A stretch of 41,089 nucleotides of DNA. It comes from Chloroflexota bacterium (GTDB lineage Bacteria; Chloroflexota; Anaerolineae; Anaerolineales; UBA11858). Position numbers and translations under genes: made by a program. The stretch's first letter is position 1, and every line of letters starts with the position of its first letter. The notes under the pieces were generated by a model. It did not search any database and had not been told where the DNA came from. It was given only the letters and a program-made list of their open reading frames with translations. The stretch lies in NCBI GenBank assembly GCA_016865865.1, contig VGOC01000022.1, positions 1-41,089 of the forward strand, written 5' to 3'. This document shows positions 31,764-39,172 of the stretch, piece after piece.

Positions 31764-33432
31764 CACACTCGATTTCCTCCGAACCGCCGCCGAATCCCAT
31801 CTCTTCGGGACGCACGTCGCGAGACAAATCGTAAAAGATATGATAATCGCCAATCTGCTGCTCCTCGAAAGACACCTCGAAACTGGAAAAATAATTTCGC
31901 AAGCAGCTATTCAAATCGGGGTGGCGGGTGGTTATGTAGCCAATCCGTTCGTGATTCTCAACCAAATCTCGATAGGGCGGGTAGCGGTCCTCGCGGGAGG
32001 TATAGCGAAAATCCTCATGGTAAGGCAGGCGCGGCAGGAAGATCAATTGCTCACCCGAGGCGAAGGCCAGGGGGTAGGCCACCCAATAATTGGTATAGCC
32101 TCGCCTGACATCCTGTTCGTTGAGAAATGCGATCAACTCATCCAAGTAACGATGATCCACTTGAGCAACCGGATCGAACTGTGTTGTGACGCCGGGCGGA
32201 TATTCCACCGCGCTCTGGATCGTCCCCCATAGATTGAAGGCCAGGATCAAACCGGCCAGGCCCCAAATCCAACGGCCATATTCGTTAACCCAACGAATGA
32301 TCATCTCGGCGGCGAAAAGAGATAAGGGGATCGTCAGGGGCAAGAAATAGCGACCGGAGGGGTCAGCCCCAAAGGGGGTAAAGAGATAGCCGAGGAACAG
32401 AATCCCCATCACCCCAATCAGCAAGCCCGCCCCTCTTCGATGAGATTGTCCTGCCCGGAGCCGGCCAGCGATATGCACAAGCACACCCGTCCAGAATGTC
32501 AGCGACAGAGGCAGAAGAGGCATTGCCAACCAGCGAATCTCCCAGGGAGGACGCAACCCAAAGATCACCGTGCCGCCAAACAGGAAGAAAGTCCAGAAAT
32601 GATCCCAGGTGCGCACCAGCCAGGGGGCCTGCTCCACCCCTGCGATGGCGCCGCCGCTCAATTCCCAAATCAACCGTTCCAGGCCATGCTGACTGGCATA
32701 GATCCACCAGGGCGCAGAACCCACCAACACGCCGAGCAGAATCAAAAATACCGCCCGCCAGGTTGCAAACAATCGCAAGGTTTCAACCAGTTTTTTCCCA
32801 TGCCCCCAATACCCCAACAAAGCGATCCCTACCGGCAGGCTGTACACCAGCGTCAGGCCAAAAGCCCAAATCCCCAGGCCGACCAGACCTCCCCACAGAC
32901 ACCACCGCCAGGTCGGGATCATCCGATCATCGCCCAGCGCGTTGATCAGAGAGAAGCCCTCGAGAAGGATCAAATTCCCCAGAAGCAGAGCCTCGCCATA
33001 CCCCCCCAGCGAAGCCGTTGTGTAGAGAGTCACAACCACGGGAGGGATCGCCAGGAACCAGGCAGCCAGATTCCCAGCCCGTCGGGAGCCAAGAGCGACC
33101 TCGCCCAGTTCGATCGTGGTCACGATGACTCCCACGTATAACAGACCTTGCACAAGCCGGATCACCCAGACCGCCTCGCCGAAGATCACAAATCCCCCGG
33201 CTACCAGCCAGGCATCCAGGCTGCCCACATAGGCCTGGCCATAGAAGAAAATCGGACGTTCGCCCTGCAGGATGTGGCGCGCCATCAGAGCCACGATCGC
33301 CTCATCGCTGTTGAAGGGCACAGCCTCGATCAGCAGCAGCCAGAACTTCAGCGCAACAGAAACGAAAACCGCGCCGACGATGGTGATGAGGCATATATAT
33401 TTACGGCTTGCCTGAAAATATCTATCGAGCAT
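31753..33432 (-). CDS. GT39-like membrane glycosyltransferase
   Basis: 559 residues. VPFNSDEAIVALMARHILQGERPIFFYGQAYVGSLDAW carries the GT39 acidic motif and the GQ-Y-GSL segment of a known subfamily. More than ten helices. The soluble C-terminal region (about 420-559) includes FLNEQDVRRGYTNYWVAYPLAFAS and a very acidic tail. The first gene of the minus-strand array; a divergent glycosyltransferase gene starts only 46 bp away, so their promoters must overlap. Confidence 0.84.
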   Translation of the reverse strand: MLDRYFQASRKYICLITIVGAVFVSVALKFWLLLIEAVPFNSDEAIVALMARHILQGERPIFFYGQAYVGSLDAWLVAGGFVIFGEAVWVIRLVQGLLYVGVIVTTIELGEVALGSRRAGNLAAWFLAIPPVVVTLYTTASLGGYGEALLLGNLILLEGFSLINALGDDRMIPTWRWCLWGGLVGLGIWAFGLTLVYSLPVGIALLGYWGHGKKLVETLRLFATWRAVFLILLGVLVGSAPWWIYASQHGLERLIWELSGGAIAGVEQAPWLVRTWDHFWTFFLFGGTVIFGLRPPWEIRWLAMPLLPLSLTFWTGVLVHIAGRLRAGQSHRRGAGLLIGVMGILFLGYLFTPFGADPSGRYFLPLTIPLSLFAAEMIIRWVNEYGRWIWGLAGLILAFNLWGTIQSAVEYPPGVTTQFDPVAQVDHRYLDELIAFLNEQDVRRGYTNYWVAYPLAFASGEQLIFLPRLPYHEDFRYTSREDRYPPYRDLVENHERIGYITTRHPDLNSCLRNYFSSFEVSFEEQQIGDYHIFYDLSRDVRPEEMGFGGGSEEIECDEE

Positions 33433-33478
33433 ATAATTCAGCCATTGGTATACGATACCCTCATTTTACTCTATTTCG

Positions 33479-35050
33479 ATGAGCGCCCCATCTGATCGAG
33501 TCACTTCTAGGAACGAGAATATCATCCGCCTTCTCGGATTAGGGGTTGCGCTTCTCCTCGGCGCCTTCGTCCGCTTCGTGCATGTGCTGCCCATTGAGTA
33601 TCCTCTCAACGATGGGGGCTTCTTCTTCACCTTGATCCAGGATCTCCGAGAGGCCAACACGATTCTCCCCCAATACACAAGCTACAATCAGACACAAATC
33701 CCATTCGCTTACCCGCCCCTGGCGCTATTCCTCGCTCGTCTATTAGCGAGTTTGCCTGGTGTTTCGACCTTCGATCTCATCCGACTGCTCCCCCCCATCC
33801 TCAGTTGTCTCACCATCCCGGCTTTCTATCTGCTTGCGCGGGCGCTGCTGCCTACGACGATCCAGGTCATTTCGGCTGCCATCGCCTTCGCGTTGTTGCC
33901 CACCGCCTTCGACCCGCTGATCGTCGGAGCCGGGCTGACCCGCGCCGCAGGCTTCCTCTTCGCCCTCCTGACGCTGACCCAAATTCATTCTCTGTACACA
34001 ACTGCAAACAAACGAACCATCCTTTTGGCTATCCTCTTTGCCAGCCTGACGGTCTTGAGTCACCCGGGAACAGCCTGGTTTGCCCTCTATATCGGCGGGG
34101 TGTTATTGGTTTTCTTTATCAGGTGGGATGCGCTTTGGGAAAGTGCACCCCACCTCGCCAGATCAATCCTCGTCGCCCTGGGAACCGCCCTCCTGACATC
34201 GCCCTGGTGGGCCACGTTGATCTACCGGCACGGACTGGCCACGCTGCTTTTCCCCTACCAAACAGAATCCTTTTCTCTCTCATCTCTGCTCACCCCATTC
34301 TCGCTTCTGTTCACCAACGAACCTCTTGTGGATATCCTGGCTGTGATCGGCTTCCTGGGATTGCTGGCCAGCCTGCGCGCCCGAAATTACCTCCTCCTCG
34401 CATGGCTTGCCGCCGTCTTCGTCTTCGAACCAAGACTGAGCGCGGTGTACGCAGCCATCCCGACGGCGCTGCTGGTTGGCGTCGGCGTCGAGCGGGCGAT
34501 CCTGCCCCTGGCGGCCTCAAAAAATTCCGACAATATGTATTCAGGGACGTTAGCAAAATGTACCGTCGCATTCCTGTTGATTTACGCCCTCGTCTCCGCC
34601 TACCTGGCGCCGGGTTACAACAGCCTCTCCCAGGCGCAGGCCGCCTCGATGGAGTGGGTCAGTCATCACACCACAGAGAACTCGACTTTCCTCCTCTTGA
34701 CCGGCCACGAGAGCTATGGGGATGATTACACCAGCGAATGGTTTCCCGCCCTCAGCCGCCGCTCTAGCCTGGCGACGCCCCAGGGGCACGAATGGCTGCC
34801 GGATAGAGAATTTTCTCGCCGCGTCAAGCTTCACACCGAATTACAGAGCCTTGCTTCAACAGACATAACCGACCTGGAGGTCTGGGCAAACCGCCATCAG
34901 CTCACCTTCTCGCATATCTACATCGCCACGAAAGCCCTGAAAGAGAATGAAATCCAGGTCATGCTTTTTCAGGAATCGCTTGCGGATTCGTCCAGATACG
35001 AGTTGATCTTCGAGAACGAAGACGCCATGATCTTTGCGCAGAGACCATAA
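33479..35050 (+). CDS. GT-C-like polytopic membrane protein
   Basis: 523 residues. The outside loop PIEYPLNDGGFFFTLIQDLREANTILPQYTSYN has an ND pair where GT-C enzymes keep their catalytic acid, then PFAYPPLALFLARLLA. About ten helices. The soluble C-terminal domain begins near VSHHTTENSTFLLLTGHESYGDDYTSEWFPALSRR. No ribosome site is visible within 15 bases of ATG 33479; translation may begin on a very short leader. It is divergent from the 33432 gene. Confidence 0.8.
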   Translation: MSAPSDRVTSRNENIIRLLGLGVALLLGAFVRFVHVLPIEYPLNDGGFFFTLIQDLREANTILPQYTSYNQTQIPFAYPPLALFLARLLASLPGVSTFDLIRLLPPILSCLTIPAFYLLARALLPTTIQVISAAIAFALLPTAFDPLIVGAGLTRAAGFLFALLTLTQIHSLYTTANKRTILLAILFASLTVLSHPGTAWFALYIGGVLLVFFIRWDALWESAPHLARSILVALGTALLTSPWWATLIYRHGLATLLFPYQTESFSLSSLLTPFSLLFTNEPLVDILAVIGFLGLLASLRARNYLLLAWLAAVFVFEPRLSAVYAAIPTALLVGVGVERAILPLAASKNSDNMYSGTLAKCTVAFLLIYALVSAYLAPGYNSLSQAQAASMEWVSHHTTENSTFLLLTGHESYGDDYTSEWFPALSRRSSLATPQGHEWLPDREFSRRVKLHTELQSLASTDITDLEVWANRHQLTFSHIYIATKALKENEIQVMLFQESLADSSRYELIFENEDAMIFAQRP

Positions 35051-35062
35051 AACGTACCCAAA

Positions 35063-35093
35063 AATCCGCGTCCATCCGCGGTCATCTGCGTCC
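35063..35093. repeat. ATCCGCGTCCATCCGCGGTCATCTGCG word repeat between two plus-strand genes
   Basis: Three diverged copies of a ten-base word (ATCCGCGTCC, ATCCGCGGTC, ATCTGCGTCC). It fills the 49-bp gap and leaves no room for a ribosome site before ATG 35100. Confidence 0.75.
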
Positions 35094-35099
35094 TAATAA

Positions 35100-36728
35100 A
35101 TGAAGCAACGCCTACAAATCATCATCCCTCTGGCGATATTCACTCTCGCCGTCGCCGCCCGGTTGATCCCTGGCCCGCGCACGATTGACGATTCCTATAT
35201 CACCTATCGCTACGCCCGCAACATCCTGGCCGGCGAAGGCTTCGTCTACAACCCTGACGAGCGTGTGCTGGGGACTACCACGCCGTTGTACACCCTGACC
35301 CTGGTCGCCGTGGGCGCTCTCACGGGAGGCGCGGAAGCGAATTTCCCCGTGATCGCCCTGGCCCTCAACGCCCTCGCCGACGCCCTCACCGCCCTGCTGC
35401 TCTGGAAATTCGGAACACGCCTGGGATACAAGATCGCCGGCGCGGCCGCCGGGCTGGTCTGGGCTGTCGCGCCCTTCAGCGTCACCTTCGCCATCGGCGG
35501 CCTGGAGACCAGCCTGTACGTTCTGCTGCTCACCGCGGCCGTCTACACGCACACATCGAATCGCCGCATCCTCACCGCCCTCCTGGCCTCCCTCAGCCTG
35601 CTCACTCGACCAGACGCACTCTTATTGCTCGCCCCCTTAGGCATCTCACACTTCACGTTATACGTTTCACATTCAGACCGCAGACCGCAGACAACTGACC
35701 GCGGCCAGCAAACCGCCACCCTTCTTGAAAAACCGACCACCGACCACCGTTCACTGTTCACCGAAGCGCTCGCCTTCATCCTCCCCGCCGCCGCCTGGTT
35801 CGCCTTCGCCGCCCTCTACTTCGGCAGCCTCATCCCCCACTCCATCCTGGCCAAATCCCTGGCCTACCACCTGCCCGATACCGCCGCGCTGACCCGTCTG
35901 CTCCAGCATTACACCACACCCTTCCTCGGCCACCTGACCTTCGGCGTCCCCTGGATCGGCGTCGGCATGATCATCTACCCCTTCTTCTTCGCCATCGGGG
36001 GACATGCTGCTCTTGTAGCAGATCGCCGTCTCTGGCCCTGGATCGCCTATCCCTGGCTGTATTTCGCCGCATTCGCCATCGCCAACCCGCTCATCTTCCG
36101 CTGGTATCTGACGCCGCCGTTGCCAGCCTACATCTTCTTCATTCTGGTGGGGATGGAAAGCTTTATTCGGACAATCACCAAAAGCAGGGATGTTCAGACG
36201 GGGACCCCAGGCTGGCGCGCCCGAATGAACATTTTACTGCTCCCCCTGGTGATCCTGTTCCCCCTGGCGCTGACCCTGCGGGGCTGGACTCTAAGACCCG
36301 ATCACGGCCCCGGGCGACCGGCCCCAGAGATGGCCTGGTTCGAGCTGGAGCTGCTCTACCGCCAGGCCGCGCAAATCTTGTCCAACGAAATTGGCGATCA
36401 TCCCACTTCGATCCCCGTATTGGCCGCCGGAGACGTGGGCGTATTGGGGTTCTACACGCCAGCTCGCATCCTCGACACAGTCGGGTTGAACTCTCCCCAG
36501 GCGCTGGCATACTACCCGCTGGACGAGTCCTATTACACCATCAACTACGCTGTTCCACCCGATCTGATCTTCGACCAGGCCCCTGATTACCTCGTCCTTC
36601 TAGAAACTTACGGGCGCAAAGGGCTATTCGTAGATCCCCGATTCGAAGAGAGCTACACACTGTTGCATAAAATCCCCACCGATATCTACGGCAGCGATGG
36701 GATGTTGATTTTCAAAAGAACCCCCTAA
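35100..36728 (+). CDS. GT-C-like membrane glycosyltransferase
   Basis: 542 residues. RTIDDSYITYRYARNILAGEGFVYNPDERVLGTTTPLYTL carries the DD motif and the following conserved segment of arabinofuranosyl-/mannosyltransferase-like GT-C proteins. A long word-repeat insert encodes HFTLYVSHSDRRPQTTDRG and more at about residues 183-220. The C-terminal part includes VLAAGDVGVLGFYTPARILDTVGLNSP, also found in the gene at 19679. No ribosome site; repeat DNA lies directly upstream. Ends at a hairpin shared with the sigma gene. Confidence 0.85.
   Translation: MKQRLQIIIPLAIFTLAVAARLIPGPRTIDDSYITYRYARNILAGEGFVYNPDERVLGTTTPLYTLTLVAVGALTGGAEANFPVIALALNALADALTALLLWKFGTRLGYKIAGAAAGLVWAVAPFSVTFAIGGLETSLYVLLLTAAVYTHTSNRRILTALLASLSLLTRPDALLLLAPLGISHFTLYVSHSDRRPQTTDRGQQTATLLEKPTTDHRSLFTEALAFILPAAAWFAFAALYFGSLIPHSILAKSLAYHLPDTAALTRLLQHYTTPFLGHLTFGVPWIGVGMIIYPFFFAIGGHAALVADRRLWPWIAYPWLYFAAFAIANPLIFRWYLTPPLPAYIFFILVGMESFIRTITKSRDVQTGTPGWRARMNILLLPLVILFPLALTLRGWTLRPDHGPGRPAPEMAWFELELLYRQAAQILSNEIGDHPTSIPVLAAGDVGVLGFYTPARILDTVGLNSPQALAYYPLDESYYTINYAVPPDLIFDQAPDYLVLLETYGRKGLFVDPRFEESYTLLHKIPTDIYGSDGMLIFKRTP
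35645..35762 (+). repeat. Composite word-repeat insert inside a glycosyltransferase gene
   Basis: TTCACGTTATACGTTTCAC, then GACCGCAGACCGCAGAC and CCGACCACCGACCACCG words, all in frame. The first word is the inverse of the AAACGTGAAACG words at 22136-22190, and both encode FTxxVS peptides. The insert adds about 35-40 polar residues between membrane segments. Confidence 0.75.
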
Positions 36729-36730
36729 TC

Positions 36731-36763
36731 AGAACCCCGGTTTCTTGGAGAAACCGGGGTTCT
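36731..36763. terminator. Bidirectional hairpin between convergent genes
   Basis: AGAACCCCGGTTTC pairs perfectly with GAAACCGGGGTTCT around a 5-base loop. It begins two bases after the glycosyltransferase stop and ends at the first base of the sigma-factor stop. It lacks a U tract; the AACCCCGGTTTCTTGGAGAA form is also a common dispersed repeat. Confidence 0.7.
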
Positions 36764-37992
36764 CAATCCAAATACTCGTTCAGCCTCTCTTGAATGGCCG
36801 GACTGCGCAGACGGCTGAGAGCCTGCGCCTCGATCTGGCGGACGCGCTCGCGGGTCACGCCCATCTTGCGACCAACTTCTTCCAGGGTGTAGAGCTGTCC
36901 ATCCAGCAGCCCATAGCGCAGTTGCAGCACACGCACTTCGCGCGGGGGCAGGTTATCCAAAACCGTCGAGAGATGCTCTTTGAGCAGGTTTTGGATCGCT
37001 TTGTCATCGGGAGGAGGCGAATCCTCATCGGGGATGAAGTCCCCCAAAACCGAGTCCGCTTCATCATCTGTGGGCATCTCCAAAGATAAAGGCCGTCGCG
37101 CCACCCGCATCATATACTCCACCTTCTCCGGCGAAACCTGCAAATGAATGGCTAATTCCTCGATGGTGGGATCACGCCCCAGCTCCTGGGTCAAATGGTG
37201 GCGGACACGCAGCAGCTTGTTGATCTGGTCGCCCATGTGCACCGGCAGGCGGATGGTGCGCCCCTGGTCGGCGATGGCGCGCGTCACAGCCTGGCGAATC
37301 CACCAGGTGGCATAGGTGCTGAATTTATAGCCGCGGTGATAGTCGAATTTCTTGGCAGCCCGAATCAAGCCGATATTGCCTTCCTGAATCAAATCCAGGA
37401 AGGGCACCCCACGGCCCATATATTTCTTGGCGACGCTGATCACCAGACGGGAGTTGGCAGTAATCAGGTGCTCGCGCGCTGCCCAGCCATCACGGATGAA
37501 CTGTTGCAACACAAAGCGATCGTCCTTGCCGAGTTTTCCGGCAGCCAATTCCTGACTCGATGAGCGGCCGCGCTCGATGCGCTTGGCCAGATCAACTTCT
37601 TCTACCGCAGTCAGTAAAGGCACCCGGCCAACTTCTTTGATATACAGACCAATCGTATCGCTAGTATCAATATTGGCAAGGAAGTTATCATCCAATCGGA
37701 GTTCAGCTTCCCGGTCGAATTCTGTCTCTGCTTCCAGTTCCTTATCGGACGGTTCTTCGAAACCATCATCGTCAACATAAGGAATCCCGGCGCTGAGCAA
37801 CGCCGCAAAGGTCTCCTCGATCTGGCTGACATCTTGTTCGGCGCCTGGGTAGAAACTCAGGATTTCATCAATGGTGACATAACCATTCTCGCGCCCAATC
37901 TCCAACAGGCGCGCAATCGGTGAGACATCCCCCGCACCGCCAGGCAGGTCATCAAGGTCTTCGATAGAAGATAACAAGGATTCGTCTATCAT
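36763..37992 (-). CDS. rpoD: Primary-type sigma-70 factor (RpoD/SigA)
   Basis: 409 residues. A region 1.1-like N terminus (about 25-75: [36 protein letters not shown]), an acidic linker, region 1.2 ([31 protein letters not shown]), region 2 with the RpoD box [18 protein letters not shown] and [15 protein letters not shown], region 3, and region 4 with [29 protein letters not shown]. It directs polymerase to TTGACA/TATAAT-type promoters like those of csoR and flp here. Chloroflexota often carry several such genes, so this need not be the housekeeping copy. No strong ribosome site before ATG 37992. An IS66-like miniature element lies 39 bp upstream and may alter its promoter. Confidence 0.93.
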   Translation of the reverse strand: MIDESLLSSIEDLDDLPGGAGDVSPIARLLEIGRENGYVTIDEILSFYPGAEQDVSQIEETFAALLSAGIPYVDDDGFEEPSDKELEAETEFDREAELRLDDNFLANIDTSDTIGLYIKEVGRVPLLTAVEEVDLAKRIERGRSSSQELAAGKLGKDDRFVLQQFIRDGWAAREHLITANSRLVISVAKKYMGRGVPFLDLIQEGNIGLIRAAKKFDYHRGYKFSTYATWWIRQAVTRAIADQGRTIRLPVHMGDQINKLLRVRHHLTQELGRDPTIEELAIHLQVSPEKVEYMMRVARRPLSLEMPTDDEADSVLGDFIPDEDSPPPDDKAIQNLLKEHLSTVLDNLPPREVRVLQLRYGLLDGQLYTLEEVGRKMGVTRERVRQIEAQALSRLRSPAIQERLNEYLD

Positions 37993-38031
37993 CGTAGTCT
38001 CACTTCACTTTCGACAAATCGAAAATGAACC

Positions 38032-38148
38032 GTAACTACTCAGCCAAACGGGGAAGTTCCCGAAAAAAGGGTGTGCGAACGCAAAGCGGCTGCGCCCCCT
38101 TCGCACACCCTTTTTTCGGGCTAATCCGTTCGATGGCTGAGCAGTTAC
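38032..38148. mobile_element. IS66-like miniature element (MITE), 117 bp
   Basis: The ends GTAACTACTCAGCCA and, inverted, GTAACTGCTCAGCCA differ at one base in 15. AATGAACC is repeated exactly on both sides (38024-38031 and 38149-38156), an 8-bp target duplication. Ends beginning GTAA with an 8-bp duplication are features of IS66-family elements. Inside is a perfect 21-bp stem (38059-38079 with 38100-38120) containing CCCGAAAAAAGGGTGTG, much like the stem of the 19570-19678 element. No coding capacity. Confidence 0.85.
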
Positions 38149-38200
38149 AATGAACCTGAGAAACCCATGTTACGTATCATCTCAAAAAGAAGGGGAAACA

Positions 38201-38250
38201 TCCCGAAGGTTACCTCGAAGAACACGTTCGAACCGCTCGAACCTTCGGGA
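38201..38250. repeat. Inverted repeat TCCCGAAGGTT...AACCTTCGGGA
   Basis: An 11-bp perfect inverted repeat enclosing CGAA-rich words (CTCGAAGAACACGTTCGAAC). Probably another dispersed palindromic repeat; no promoter or gene is associated. Confidence 0.6.
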
Positions 38251-38341
38251 CGGTGTGTTGCCATCCCCAGGTTATTGAGAAGATGCCATGTTTCTGTTCC
38301 TCGTTGCTTGGCGGTGTATTTTACCAACAAATGAGATTAAT

Positions 38342-38462
38342 GAGTCTACTGAAAAAACAACGAATAGAGAATAGGGGGCGGCATATATGGGGGTGCGTGC
38401 TGCGCACGCACCCCCATATATGCCGCCCCGCCCTCTCATGCGTGAGTTTTTTCAGTGAACAC
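38342..38462. mobile_element. Miniature inverted-repeat element with a 25-bp perfect palindrome
   Basis: The ends GAGTCTACTGAAAAAAC and, inverted, GTGTTCACTGAAAAAAC share ACTGAAAAAAC. ATTAAT flanks both sides (38336-38341 and 38463-38468). The core is a perfect stem of about 25 bp per arm around a 3-base loop (GGGCGGCATATATGGGGG... and its inverse, about 38376-38429). Related ends lie at 16-34 and 21190-21234. No coding capacity. Confidence 0.75.
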
Positions 38463-38490
38463 ATTAATGAGTCCACTAAAAAAAAGTAAC

Positions 38491-38518
38491 ACCGCGGAGT
38501 CGCAGAGTACGCAGAGTT
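38491..38518. repeat. CGCGGAGTCGCAGAGTACGCAGAG word repeat
   Basis: Three diverged copies of a nine- to ten-base word (GCGGAGTC, GCAGAGTAC, GCAGAGTTA) upstream of the DUF4340 gene's end. Another word family of the kind seen throughout the window. Confidence 0.6.
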
Positions 38519-38568
38519 AATGAAGAAACAAGGTTCGGGGAATCCACGAAGATCACGTAGCCAACGGA

Positions 38569-39168
38569 CTACGGTTCCTCTGTAAGGACCGGCTCCGATT
38601 CGGATGTCGGCGTTGGCAACACCGGCAGGTTTTCCAGGATGCCGACTGCCGACTCGACATCGTACATGCCAACCACGAAGGGCAAACCATCGTCCAGGCG
38701 GGCGTAGTAACTGGTGGTCGTGATGGTTTCATCGCCAATGTAGAGGCTGTGCTGCTGACCATCGCTGAACGTCAATAGGATCGAATACTGAGGCGCCTCC
38801 AGGCCAACCACATCCAGCTCCGGGGCGGTCACGAGAGCCGTGTCTACGCTCATGAAGGTTAGCTGATCAACGACGCCCTGGATGCGGTCGCTATCCGCAT
38901 CGTCTCGGGGCGGCTCGATGATCGCCCAGGGCGACTCCTCGTCCTTGCGCTGCATCTCGACAAGATTCCCCTCCGCATCCTCGACGCGCAAGCCCGCGAC
39001 ATAGACTCCCTCAGGGATATCGAAAACCAGAGCAGTTTCCACCCCCAGGGAGGACTGTGGGGTCTCTCCCGCCTCGCCTGGGGGGACTTCCCGGTTATTC
39101 CAGTACAGCACAGAGGCTACCAAAACCAGGAAGACGACTACTACAAACCAGGTCGAACGGCGGATCAT
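38569..39168 (-). CDS. DUF4340-domain membrane-anchored protein
   Basis: 199 residues. One N-terminal membrane helix (about 7-22), then an extracytoplasmic domain with the DUF4340 pattern: VDQLTFMSVDTALV, LEAPQYSILLTFSDGQQHSLYIGDETITTTSYYARLDD. Shorter than many DUF4340 proteins, with a low-complexity Pro/Thr/Ser/Glu tail. GAGG lies eight bases before ATG 39168. It follows the GldG-like gene by four bases; the two are commonly linked. Function unknown. Confidence 0.85.
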   Translation of the reverse strand: MIRRSTWFVVVVFLVLVASVLYWNNREVPPGEAGETPQSSLGVETALVFDIPEGVYVAGLRVEDAEGNLVEMQRKDEESPWAIIEPPRDDADSDRIQGVVDQLTFMSVDTALVTAPELDVVGLEAPQYSILLTFSDGQQHSLYIGDETITTTSYYARLDDGLPFVVGMYDVESAVGILENLPVLPTPTSESEPVLTEEP

Positions 39169-39172
39169 GGCG

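Larger units (their letters stand above)
37993..38568. other. Gene-free stretch filled with miniature elements and repeats
   Basis: 576 bp with no plausible gene on either strand. In order it holds an IS66-like miniature element (38032-38148), an inverted repeat (38201-38250), a second inverted-repeat element with a long perfect palindrome (38342-38462), a relic of that element's end (38467-38486) and a CGCAGAGTACGCAGAG word repeat (38491-38518). The sigma-gene promoter must lie here but could not be identified with confidence. Confidence 0.8.

Noticed and set aside
33805-34725. 306-codon frame on the plus strand
   Set aside because: Overlaps the 523-residue glycosyltransferase gene in another frame. 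Pro/Arg-rich composition is typical of shifted G+C-rich coding DNA.
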